Of a stretch of 45,348 nucleotides of DNA, positions 16,086 to 24,313 are shown in pieces (position 1 is the stretch's first letter; each line of letters begins with the position of its first letter). The stretch comes from Muribaculaceae bacterium (lineage in GTDB: Bacteria; Bacteroidota; Bacteroidia; Bacteroidales; Muribaculaceae), in NCBI GenBank assembly GCA_017454355.1, contig JAFTDD010000009.1, positions 1 to 45,348 on the forward strand. Reading direction: 5' to 3'. Below the pieces are notes generated by a model. That model made no database searches and was not told where the DNA came from. It saw only the letters and a program-made list of their open reading frames with translations. The translations under genes were made by a program, and so were the position numbers.

Positions 16086-17267
16086 ATGAACAATCAATCA
16101 TCGAATATGCCGTCTCCGGGCACCACATCCGAATTGAGGTCACTCCCATGCAAATGTGCCGGTTATAGCGCCTATGGAGAATCGCGCATCGGCGGACGCG
16201 GCGAGAATCAAGACAGTTATGGATTTCAAGACACTATTGTTGGCTTCCTGCTGACAGTGTGTGACGGCATGGGCGGTGGACCTGGTGGAAAGACCGCAAG
16301 CACCATCGCAGTGCGTGAGATTATTGCGGGAGTGCTTGACGCCGATGCCGACGAAACCCCTGTCAATATACTTATCAAGGCCATCCGGCGCGCCAATCTC
16401 GCGATTATGGAGGTCGCCTCTAAGAATCCTCAACTCAAGGGAATGGGGTCGACATGCACAGCGTTGCTAATCAACGAGCGTTGCGCCACTGTAGCACACG
16501 TGGGTGACAGCCGTATTTACCAATTCTCGAACCGCGCTAAAATATGGCGCACATGGGACCACTCAATGGTATTTGAGATGGTGGCTAAAGGAGTTATCAC
16601 CGAGGAGCAGGCACGCTTGTCGGCCCAAAGCAATGTCATAACCAGAGCCTTGGGCATGAAGAGTGATGTTGAGGTGGATACGGCCGAACTTTCCTATAGT
16701 GCCGGAGATCGTTTCCTGTTATGCAGCGATGGCATTCACGGATTAATGCCCGAGCAGGAACTCGTCAAGATGGCTACTGACAAACGGATGAAACTCGGTC
16801 AGATTGTTGACAATATCGCCACCACCGCCGATGCGACAGGCCGCACTTGTGGAGGCGGTCACGACAACCTCACCATCGTGATGCTAGAAACAGAAATCAA
16901 TTCAACATTACAGTCACCTATGAGAAAAAAAATTAAAATCACAATCTTGGCTCTCGCCGCTTTTGCCCTGCTAAGTTTCGCCTGTAATATCCTCCAACTG
17001 CGTGGCAACAATGCCGGTAAGCGCGACGAGCTGATGTCACAAGATTCCATCGCCGCCCTATCCGATAGCCTTAATAGTCACAAAGAGCAAGTGGCAAACC
17101 TGGGCGAAAAGTTGGAGCAGGCTAACCAAAAGGCGCAAATCATGGAGGAGGAAGTCAAGAATTTGCAGGATTCAGTCAAGAGATTGAACTCGCAGAAGCA
17201 AAAACTGAGCGCCGAGAACGACGCGAAAGACAAGAAAATCAAAGAACTTGAAAAAACAAAAAAATAG
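16086..17267 (+). CDS. membrane-anchored PP2C-type Ser/Thr phosphatase
   Basis: 393 residues. The PPM/PP2C domain covers about 20-270: RGENQDSYG (metal Asp), VCDGMGGG (about 58-65), STCTALLI, AHVGDSRIY (about 136-144), LLCSDGIHGLM and GGHDNLTIV (about 257-265). All metal-binding aspartates of the family can be seen. A TM segment follows (ILALAAFALLSFACNIL, about 285-303), then a coiled coil of about 75 residues rich in K/E/Q/L that should lie in the periplasm. It would reverse phosphorylation by the two kinases just upstream; the coiled coil may oligomerise it or couple it to envelope state. The first 20 residues are low-complexity; ATG 16086 is the first in-frame start. Confidence 0.92.
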   Translation: MNNQSSNMPSPGTTSELRSLPCKCAGYSAYGESRIGGRGENQDSYGFQDTIVGFLLTVCDGMGGGPGGKTASTIAVREIIAGVLDADADETPVNILIKAIRRANLAIMEVASKNPQLKGMGSTCTALLINERCATVAHVGDSRIYQFSNRAKIWRTWDHSMVFEMVAKGVITEEQARLSAQSNVITRALGMKSDVEVDTAELSYSAGDRFLLCSDGIHGLMPEQELVKMATDKRMKLGQIVDNIATTADATGRTCGGGHDNLTIVMLETEINSTLQSPMRKKIKITILALAAFALLSFACNILQLRGNNAGKRDELMSQDSIAALSDSLNSHKEQVANLGEKLEQANQKAQIMEEEVKNLQDSVKRLNSQKQKLSAENDAKDKKIKELEKTKK

Positions 17268-17294
17268 TCTCCCCAAAAACGACAAACCATCAAT

Positions 17295-17963
17295 ATGAAG
17301 ACTTATTCTGTGGGTCGCGACCTCAGTTGCGACATCGTCATCAACGACAATAGTGATGTGATCTCTCGCCGCCACGCCATCATCCAGGTCGCCGGTAATG
17401 GAGATATCACCATCACTGACTGCTCGACCAACGGCACCTACGTCAACGGCATCCGCATTGCCGGCAACACGCCTGTGCCGGTAACGCGCAATGACAGCAT
17501 CTCGTTTGCCCATGTGAGCAAGTTGGATTGGAACATGATACCCAAGCAACGGGGAGTGTTTCAATACGCGCTCTACGCCCTATGTGTAATTGTTGCCGTA
17601 TGTCTCGCTTTCGGTGTGATAAAATACATTGACAATCGTCCGACTGATTCGGGAGGCACGGCAATTGTTGCTCAAGACTCTATCAATAAGGAGAGCGTAG
17701 CCAAGGATGATTCCATCAAGAAGACAGAAGATGCCGCCAAAGCCGGCAAGTCAGGCAAGGAGGCTGCGAAAGACAAAGAAAAGGACAAAACCGCCCGCAA
17801 AGGCAAGGCATCGCAAGATAAGGACAAGTCGTCTCAGGGCAAAGACAAGTCGTCTCAGGGCAAAGACAAGTCGTCTCAAGACAAGGACAAGTCGTCTCAG
17901 GACAAAGACAAGTCGTCTCAAGACAAGGAGCAAAGCGGTGGTCAGCAGGGCGAGCGCTTGTAA
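17295..17963 (+). CDS. FHA-TM protein with KDKSSQ repeat tail
   Basis: 222 residues. An FHA domain is at the extreme N-terminus (MKTYSVGRDLSCDIVI, then SRRHAII and DCSTNGTYVNG, about 1-85). A single TM segment follows (LYALCVIVAVCLAFGVI, about 93-110), then a highly charged tail containing five heptapeptide repeats KDKSSQ(G/D) and ending in QQGERL. The topology suggested is phosphobinding domain in the cytosol and Lys/Asp/Ser tail in the periplasm. The tail is encoded by a near-perfect 21-bp tandem repeat and is likely to vary in length. It is spaced 27 bp from both neighbours. It is probably a tether that brings phosphorylated partners to the membrane; the tail could interact with peptidoglycan or with the barrel encoded downstream, but this is speculation. 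Confidence 0.9.
   Translation: MKTYSVGRDLSCDIVINDNSDVISRRHAIIQVAGNGDITITDCSTNGTYVNGIRIAGNTPVPVTRNDSISFAHVSKLDWNMIPKQRGVFQYALYALCVIVAVCLAFGVIKYIDNRPTDSGGTAIVAQDSINKESVAKDDSIKKTEDAAKAGKSGKEAAKDKEKDKTARKGKASQDKDKSSQGKDKSSQGKDKSSQDKDKSSQDKDKSSQDKEQSGGQQGERL
17820..17924 (+). repeat. 21-bp in-frame tandem repeat, five copies
   Basis: Units of AAGGACAAGTCGTCTCAGGG-type sequence (21 bp) encode KDKSSQ followed by G or D. The copies differ at two or three positions, mainly GGC against GAC in the last codon. Confidence 0.9.
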
Positions 17964-17990
17964 TCACACTAACCAAAAACAGATATAGAT

Positions 17991-19568
17991 ATGAGAATAC
18001 TGAAAATCGGAAGAGCCAGGGAATGTGATATTACTTTTCCAAGCAGCAAGGTGAGTTCATTGCACGCCGAGTTGATGATACGTGACAACGGCGACTATGT
18101 GCTGGAAGACAAAGATAGCACCAACGGCACCTTTGTGATGAACAAGCGTGTTCGTCCGGGCGTGCCGGTGACAGTTCGCCGCGGCGACTCTATCCGCTTT
18201 GGCGACACCACCCTCAATTGGGCACAGATTCCCGAACCGGAGGATAACAGCCAGTTTCGCGCCATCTACAGTATTGGCAGCAACCTGACTAACGATGTGC
18301 GCGTCACCGGTTCAACAGTAAGCCGTTTCCATGCCACGCTGAAAATCGACCGTAAGGGTCATGCTTTTATACAGGATCATAGTTCCAACGGCACAATGGT
18401 GAACGGAACCCGCATCGTCAGCGGACAGAACGTTGCCATCAAGCGTGATGACGCTGTGGTGTGTGGGGGAGTTCCCGTGAGCATCAAGCAATATATCCCG
18501 AGCAACCAATGGGCCAAAGCACTGCGCTTTGTCGGCCTCGCCGCAGCCGTCATCGGCATTGTCGTTGGGGGGTATTTCTTGCACGAATGGCTACGGCAAC
18601 CCGCCGAGCCGTCGCTTGATGCGCTTGCCGATGCCACCGCCATGGTCTATGGCGCCTATTATATTGATGTGGAGTATAAGAACGACCCGTTGATTAATAT
18701 GATTGACGGTTGGCCCAGAGTGTGGCGTTTTGGTATCATCACGAGTGGCAAGCAGAGAACGTTCGGACTTGACTTGTCGTGGTATGGTGCCAGACAGGAT
18801 TTCTCGCCAATGGAGTATACTGGCACCGCCTTCTTCATATCGGACAAGGGAGAACTGGGCACCAACCGTCATATAGCGTCTCCGTGGAGTGATGACGTGT
18901 TGGAGGCCGAGTACAAGCAGACTATATATGAGCAAATGCAAACCGTCCTCAACGCTCTCATTCCTCGATACATCGACAATCCCGCAATTCAGGCGGCTAT
19001 CGACCAGACGCGCAAGTCGGACATAGTCATCAGTGGACATCATGAGTTTCTCGGTGTCCTGCCTCGCGGTCGTCAAGCGAACACGATTAACGACTTCCTG
19101 CCGTGTCAAGTGATTGCCGACTCGGGTGACGAGAACAAGGATGTGGCACTGTTGCGTCTGAATAATGTCCATACCCCTGATGACATAGTTAAAAACGGTT
19201 ACTTTAATATAATGACGGCAAGAACCGATGCGCGTTCGCTCAAGTTGAACGAGCGTCTTATAACGATTGGGTTCCCTAAAGGCTTCTCATTCGCTTACGG
19301 CGTTGACGAGAAGATTGAAATCAACCCGACGGTCAACGAGGCGACGGTGGGCAAGGTCGCCAACAATAACCAGTTCCAAATCCAATGCCAGTCCTATGGC
19401 GGACAGAGCGGCTCGCCTGTCATCGACGAGAACCGACATTTGGTTGGTGTGCTTTGGGGTGGCTTTGCTGACGTAAAACTGAGCGGACTGATTCAGAACA
19501 GCACCAACCTCACGTTAGTGTGTAACATTGAGCATCTTGTTGAACTGTACAACAAGCACCATAAGTGA
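17991..19568 (+). CDS. FHA-FHA-TM-trypsin-like serine protease
   Basis: 525 residues. Two FHA domains lie in tandem (about 1-85 with SSLHAELMI and DSTNGTFV; about 86-166 with VSRFHATLKI and HSSNGTMVNG), both with the phosphothreonine-contact residues. A TM segment (VGLAAAVIGIVVGGYFL, about 181-197) leads to a periplasmic trypsin-like domain. Its triad is readable as His in GTNRHIASPW (about 294), Asp in KDVALLRL (about 384) and Ser in GQSGSPVID (about 473), followed by LVGVLWGG. The order implies a membrane protease whose cytosolic half reads phosphorylation made by the kinases upstream. I know of no standard family with this order, which makes it the signature protein of the cluster. The stop TGA overlaps the next ATG by one base. 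Confidence 0.9.
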   Translation: MRILKIGRARECDITFPSSKVSSLHAELMIRDNGDYVLEDKDSTNGTFVMNKRVRPGVPVTVRRGDSIRFGDTTLNWAQIPEPEDNSQFRAIYSIGSNLTNDVRVTGSTVSRFHATLKIDRKGHAFIQDHSSNGTMVNGTRIVSGQNVAIKRDDAVVCGGVPVSIKQYIPSNQWAKALRFVGLAAAVIGIVVGGYFLHEWLRQPAEPSLDALADATAMVYGAYYIDVEYKNDPLINMIDGWPRVWRFGIITSGKQRTFGLDLSWYGARQDFSPMEYTGTAFFISDKGELGTNRHIASPWSDDVLEAEYKQTIYEQMQTVLNALIPRYIDNPAIQAAIDQTRKSDIVISGHHEFLGVLPRGRQANTINDFLPCQVIADSGDENKDVALLRLNNVHTPDDIVKNGYFNIMTARTDARSLKLNERLITIGFPKGFSFAYGVDEKIEINPTVNEATVGKVANNNQFQIQCQSYGGQSGSPVIDENRHLVGVLWGGFADVKLSGLIQNSTNLTLVCNIEHLVELYNKHHK

Positions 19569-21160
19569 TGTCAAGAGGGGTGTTATGGCATAAGATGGCA
19601 ATAACCGCGCTGGCAATGGCTGTCGCCGTAGCCGGTTGCCACGCGGCGACATTCCACTGGGTGATTACACCGGGCGCTTATTCCGATATTCGGATTGTGT
19701 CATCGCAACTGCTGATGTGTCAGAGGGGCAATCAGTGGGACCTTGTCACATCAAACGGCCAGACGGTTGTGAGTGATGTGGATTTCATCGACAATTTCTA
19801 TGAGAACAAGGCCGTGGTAGCACGCCAACAAAACGGGAAATACCGTTTATTGGGATACATCAATGCCACCGACATGAACTACAACGCATTCCCGAGTTCC
19901 CTCACGCTATATGCCACCAAGTATAGTCACTTTTCTGAGGGACTGATTGCCGTGCAAGACGGTAATGGACGACAAGGATTTGCCGATGCCGGCGGGCGCG
20001 TGGTGGTGCCATGTCGCTACCAATGGGTGGCACCGTTCTGTGAGGGAGTGGCTGTGGTGCGTCCCAAAGCCTCGGAGGCTCTTTACATCAGCAAGAACGG
20101 CACGGTAAAGACAATATCTCATCACGATGGCCGTCTCAATTTTGCCACAAGTTATAGCGGAGGAACGGCACTCGTGGGCAATAACGGTGACTATGCGTTG
20201 ATTGACCGCAACGGGCAGAAAGTGCGCAAACCATCAGACTATGAGGTGACGAACTTCCGCAATCTCCTTCAAGAGTCCGACAACAACAACTATACCTATA
20301 ACAACTCCCCGCATCATAGTGTCAAGTTGTCCGCAGGTGCCGTCGATGCCGGTTTGATATCCTACCAATCCGGCGGGCGATATGGCATCACTCAAGGTTC
20401 AACGCGTGTAACAGAAGCGGTGTTTGACAATCTAGGCGAATTCATCAACGGCCGTGCCGTGGCACGTGTCGGTTCACGCACGGGTGTGATTGAATTGGTT
20501 AACGGCTCATTTTCCGGTTCGCTCGAGACAACATCGGTAAGCCTGAAAGCCGGAGAACGTCCTATATCCAACAACGCTGTGATTAAGGTGCCCGACGGCA
20601 TGGATGTGTCAAAACTGAGTGTAACCGCTGAGGGTTGTTCCGACTGGACCTGCCACAATAGCGGAAATACAATCACATGCAGGTTCATTCCCTCATTGCG
20701 GGAGGGGGCAGACACACATCGCGTCGCTTTCATCATCAAGGATCAGGCCGAGATACCTCTTTACAGTTACGCGGGCCAGATTGACGTGAAATGGATTAGA
20801 AAGCCGGTTCCCGTCCAACAGCCCGTCGTTCAGCCAGACGAAGGCGGGGGCAAAAAGGATGTCCCTCACAAGAGGACCGGCAGCATCACCATCGGCAACA
20901 TTGAAGCCGGTAAACCCGACGCGCAAGGTAAAATAACAATTTCGGCAAGGGTCACCAACACCACTTCCAGCCCTGCTAACGGCACCATCGCTTGTCAGGG
21001 AAGACAACAATCGTTCACTGTGTCTGCCGGCAAGTCGGTGACCGCGGCGGTAACAGTAAGTAACGCGACAAAAAACAGCAAGACAGTGACGGCCTCCGTA
21101 GCATGTGGCACCGCGTCACGCTCGGCCACCGTTGTGTTGAAAGGTTTCACAACAAAATGA
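19568..21160 (+). CDS. WG-repeat lipoprotein with Ig-like C-terminus
   Basis: About 530 residues; start ATG 19568 overlaps the previous stop codon (a GTG sits one codon earlier). A signal peptide with lipobox VAGC (Cys about 24) predicts a lipoprotein. Residues about 45-300 show WG/KWG-type repeats (NQWDLVTSNGQTVV, GRQGFADAGGRVVVPCRYQ, GDYALIDRNGQKV, GRYGITQGSTRVTEAVFD), a beta-propeller-like fold usually used for binding. The C-terminal 100 residues (GSITIGNIEAGKPDAQ onward) look like an Ig/CARDB-like sandwich. It is translationally coupled to the FHA-protease, so it is a good candidate for that protease's partner or substrate in the periplasm. Confidence 0.85.
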   Translation: MSRGVLWHKMAITALAMAVAVAGCHAATFHWVITPGAYSDIRIVSSQLLMCQRGNQWDLVTSNGQTVVSDVDFIDNFYENKAVVARQQNGKYRLLGYINATDMNYNAFPSSLTLYATKYSHFSEGLIAVQDGNGRQGFADAGGRVVVPCRYQWVAPFCEGVAVVRPKASEALYISKNGTVKTISHHDGRLNFATSYSGGTALVGNNGDYALIDRNGQKVRKPSDYEVTNFRNLLQESDNNNYTYNNSPHHSVKLSAGAVDAGLISYQSGGRYGITQGSTRVTEAVFDNLGEFINGRAVARVGSRTGVIELVNGSFSGSLETTSVSLKAGERPISNNAVIKVPDGMDVSKLSVTAEGCSDWTCHNSGNTITCRFIPSLREGADTHRVAFIIKDQAEIPLYSYAGQIDVKWIRKPVPVQQPVVQPDEGGGKKDVPHKRTGSITIGNIEAGKPDAQGKITISARVTNTTSSPANGTIACQGRQQSFTVSAGKSVTAAVTVSNATKNSKTVTASVACGTASRSATVVLKGFTTK

Positions 21161-21204
21161 TAGTAGTAAAATTCTCTTTAATTAATAACTTAAATTTACT
21201 TCTT

Positions 21205-21903
21205 ATGATTAAAAAACTCTTATTATTCACAGCCTTTGCCATCGCCACAGCCACCGCGATGGCACAGGCAAGCGGTGGGTTTGCCTCAAGCGGAGACAAT
21301 CCCTTTGGCAGCACCGAAAATATCGATGATCCGGTTCCCGAGGAGAGCATCAACCGTCCGCGCATCTCTCTCGGCATCAAGGCCGGCGCGAGTTACTGCA
21401 TGGCCGGCAATCCGGACGGGCTTGACCTGGGCATGAGCGGTAATATCGGTTGGCAAGGCGGCATCGCCGCGAACGCCCACTTTGGTCGTCGTCATGCCGG
21501 TTCTCCTAACGGAACAGGCTGGTTTGGTGTTCAACTCGAGGCATTGTATGCGCAGCGCAACGTCAAGACAGACATAGAGAACATCAAGTTAACCTGCTGG
21601 GCAATCCCCGTGTTGGGACAAGTATTTGTCACTAGCGACCTTGCCATTGAGTTGGGTCCGACATTCACCGGCGTGATAAGCGGCAAGCCCAAGACAATGG
21701 CATTCCAGAACTACCAGATCGGCATCGGTGACATTAAGGGATTTGATATTATGCTTACCGCCGGTGTTGAGTATCTCAACAAGAAAGGCTTCGTCGCCAG
21801 CGCCCGTTACAACCTCGGCATGAGCAATCTTGCCGCAAATTTCAAGAGCAAGGTGAGCAGCCTTGAGGTGTCGGTCGGTTACCTGTTCACTTTGTCCAAG
21901 TAA
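21205..21903 (+). CDS. outer-membrane beta-barrel protein (PorT-like fold)
   Basis: 232 residues from ATG 21205, chosen because it starts a clean signal peptide (MIKKLLLFTAFAIATATAMA); longer readings extend into the preceding gene. The mature part has alternating hydrophobic strands typical of an 8- to 10-stranded barrel (ISLGIKAGASYCMAG, WFGVQLEALYAQRNV, KGFVASARYNLGMSNLA) and ends in the aromatic/hydrophobic strand VSVGYLFTLSK. It is probably a small porin-like barrel of the outer-membrane beta-barrel (PF13568-like) group. It would be the outermost component of the cluster, 44 bp behind the WG lipoprotein gene. Ligand and role are unknown. Confidence 0.82.
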   Translation: MIKKLLLFTAFAIATATAMAQASGGFASSGDNPFGSTENIDDPVPEESINRPRISLGIKAGASYCMAGNPDGLDLGMSGNIGWQGGIAANAHFGRRHAGSPNGTGWFGVQLEALYAQRNVKTDIENIKLTCWAIPVLGQVFVTSDLAIELGPTFTGVISGKPKTMAFQNYQIGIGDIKGFDIMLTAGVEYLNKKGFVASARYNLGMSNLAANFKSKVSSLEVSVGYLFTLSK

Positions 21904-21934
21904 CACAATCCATTAACAAAAAATCAATCCGACT

Positions 21935-22936
21935 ATGAAAAAATATTTATCAATGCTCGTCGCTCTTGTTGCGATGATCGTAATGGTCGCGTGTACCAAC
22001 GATGATATCCCGATGGGTAACACAGTCACCTTCAAGGTGAACCCTAACACCGTCGTTTCTCCTTTCACCTATGAGTTCAGCGCCGGTGAGTTGGAACAGA
22101 TTGACAGCGATGAAAAGTTGCGTCTGCGCCTGTTTGTCTATGACAACGCCGGCAATCTTGTGAACAAGGCCGAAGAATTGGTGAGCAGTTATACCAATAT
22201 CGTCAACATGCCTCTCTCGCTTGCATCTGGCAACTATACCATTATCGGCACCAGCGATGTGGTTCAGCCGGGAAGTAAAGTGCCCGAGTTCTGGGGCTTC
22301 AGTGGCGAGCAACAACTCAACACGCTGACAATTACCGACTTGGGCTACATTGGAGCACAAGCCAAGATTCTTGGTGTGGCAAAGTCACAGGTCAGTGTCT
22401 CTTCCGATACGCGCGATGTGTCTATTAACCTTGCTCCGGCCGGTTCTGTAATCTATGTGCTGGTGAGGAGCATTCATCAGTATAGCAATGTAACTCATTA
22501 TGGTTTGGTTTGCAACAAAACGACCGATGCCCTGCTGTTTGACAACAATGGCAACACATTATTTGATGTCAAACAACAAGACGGGATGGTGTATGTCATG
22601 GCCAAGATTTCAACAGGAAACACCGGTGACAACATCTACACTATGAACTACATATTCCCGATGACGACCGCTAAATATCAATTTGTGTACTATGAGGGAG
22701 ATTCTTTCTATGATTTAGGTTCGGAAATGACTATAAACAACACGACGCAGGCCGGCAAGGAGTATCTTTTCTCGATGGATATGTCAGCGTCGGATTATGC
22801 CATCTCGCTGAAGGACGTGACAGGTCAACGACGTTCCGCGCCTCAACGAGTCGCCGCCGCCAGAGCGCAAGACGGAGCTGCCGGATTGCCGCTTCTCAAA
22901 AACGATCCGGTGCGGGTTGTGGATTTGGTTAAATGA
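21935..22936 (+). CDS. lipoprotein, possibly FimB/Mfa2-like
   Basis: 333 residues. Lipobox MVAC (Cys about 20) is followed by TNDD, an acidic start common in surface-exposed Bacteroidetes lipoproteins. The pattern LRLRLFVYDNAGNLVNK then SLASGNYTIIGTSD resembles the FimB/Mfa2 minor fimbrial group, where a beta-sandwich carries a short ornamenting strand; no fimbrial shaft or Mfa1-like gene is nearby. The C-terminal 35 residues (RRSAPQRVAAARAQDGAA) are basic and unlike the rest. It is in the same operon as the kinases and barrel, 31 bp after the barrel gene. I am sure of the lipoprotein call but not of the family. Confidence 0.75.
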   Translation: MKKYLSMLVALVAMIVMVACTNDDIPMGNTVTFKVNPNTVVSPFTYEFSAGELEQIDSDEKLRLRLFVYDNAGNLVNKAEELVSSYTNIVNMPLSLASGNYTIIGTSDVVQPGSKVPEFWGFSGEQQLNTLTITDLGYIGAQAKILGVAKSQVSVSSDTRDVSINLAPAGSVIYVLVRSIHQYSNVTHYGLVCNKTTDALLFDNNGNTLFDVKQQDGMVYVMAKISTGNTGDNIYTMNYIFPMTTAKYQFVYYEGDSFYDLGSEMTINNTTQAGKEYLFSMDMSASDYAISLKDVTGQRRSAPQRVAAARAQDGAAGLPLLKNDPVRVVDLVK

Positions 22937-22966
22937 GCGGTTTTGGATGGCTTCATATAAGGCTTG

Positions 22967-24313
22967 ATGAAGAAATCTTCCTATCTATATTGCCTGCTGA
23001 TGGCGGGTTTGGCGGTGATGGCCGGTTGCAAAGACAAGCACTCCGAGCCTGCCGAACCCGCCACACCGGGCAATACGGTGGAGAATGTCTATGAGGCGGA
23101 GTGTCGTTGGATTTATGGCCAGATGAACCGCAACTACCTTTGGCGGGAAGACTTGCCTGATTCGTTAAATTGTGATTATTTGTTGCCGCCGCATGCCTTC
23201 TTCAACAACCTTCTCTCGCCCAAAGACCGCTTCTCCTATATTGAACTTAACAATGGCTATTCTCCTCCCGCTTCCGACTACGGATTCGAGTATCAACCAT
23301 TCATTGACAATATGGGTGACTTGTATTGGCAGGTATTATACGTCCGTCCGGCTATTCGACAACGGTTCGGCATCAAGCGCGGCGAGTTTGTCAAACCACT
23401 CAACCGCACGGCCAATACCTTGACACTCCGGCGGGGAGAATTTCTTGACAATCGATTTGTTGCGCGAGCGGTTTGTTCTATTGAAGCCGTCGTCAGTGAT
23501 GTCCATAACTCAACCGTGCTGCTTGACAGTATCTATGAGATTGGAGGTAAGAGAATTGGCTATTTATGCTATTTGAAATTTGACCGGACTGAGGATCTGG
23601 AACCGGCCTTGACACGATTTGCCGAAGAACACATTGACGAACTGATATTAGACTTGCGTTACAATCCAGGCGGTTTTATTGATACAAGTCTATTTCTTTC
23701 CAACGCCATTGTAACGCCCAACGGATATGGACAACTGTTTCAGCGCCTCAGTTACAACAATGTTCTCTCTGCCTCCTACCGGCTCAGAACAGGGGATGAG
23801 TGCACTTACTCATATTTTGACGATCCGACTGACAGGACGCGGTTACGCAGTCATGAGCCGATATCTCTGGGAATAGAGCGACTGGTTGTGCTGACATCAA
23901 AATATACAGCCTCGGCCAGTGAAGCCACTGTCATCGCCTTAAGGCCATTCATGCCGGTGGTTATCATTGGAGAACGGACTGTCGGTAAAGGGGTGGGCTC
24001 GTGGACTGTCAGCGATAGCCGGTACAAATATAAACTGCACCCCATTATTTTCCGTTATTGGAACGCCGCATCGGAAACGACACCGGATGATGGTTTGGCT
24101 CCTGACATTGAAATTAACGGTGGTTACTATACGCCCGGGGAAGAACTTGGAAACCTGAACGAGCCGCTGCTGGCAGCCGCCATCACGTCTGTAACCGGCT
24201 ATGCCGCTCATCACAACAATATCAAGCGTGTCGGTCACAAGCCCGCAGGACTTGTTCCGGCCGGCGAACCATCGTTTGTAACAACTTTTAAACAAATGAA
24301 CTATGAACTCTGA
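22967..24313 (+). CDS. S41-family peptidase lipoprotein
   Basis: 448 residues from ATG 22967 (a TTG lies one codon upstream). Lipobox VMAGC (Cys about 21) precedes acidic, proline-rich residues. The S41/C-terminal-processing protease core is visible in LILDLRYNPGGFIDTS, in SKYTASASEATVIALRP (serine region) and in GERTVGKGVGSW (general-base Lys). Family members cleave at unstructured C-termini or trim envelope proteins. The N-terminal region has YGQMNRNYLWREDLPD, a cap-like helix typical of Bacteroidetes S41 lipoproteins; no clear PDZ domain is seen. It is the second protease of the cluster and overlaps the next gene by 11 bp, so the two are coupled. Confidence 0.88.
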   Translation: MKKSSYLYCLLMAGLAVMAGCKDKHSEPAEPATPGNTVENVYEAECRWIYGQMNRNYLWREDLPDSLNCDYLLPPHAFFNNLLSPKDRFSYIELNNGYSPPASDYGFEYQPFIDNMGDLYWQVLYVRPAIRQRFGIKRGEFVKPLNRTANTLTLRRGEFLDNRFVARAVCSIEAVVSDVHNSTVLLDSIYEIGGKRIGYLCYLKFDRTEDLEPALTRFAEEHIDELILDLRYNPGGFIDTSLFLSNAIVTPNGYGQLFQRLSYNNVLSASYRLRTGDECTYSYFDDPTDRTRLRSHEPISLGIERLVVLTSKYTASASEATVIALRPFMPVVIIGERTVGKGVGSWTVSDSRYKYKLHPIIFRYWNAASETTPDDGLAPDIEINGGYYTPGEELGNLNEPLLAAAITSVTGYAAHHNNIKRVGHKPAGLVPAGEPSFVTTFKQMNYEL

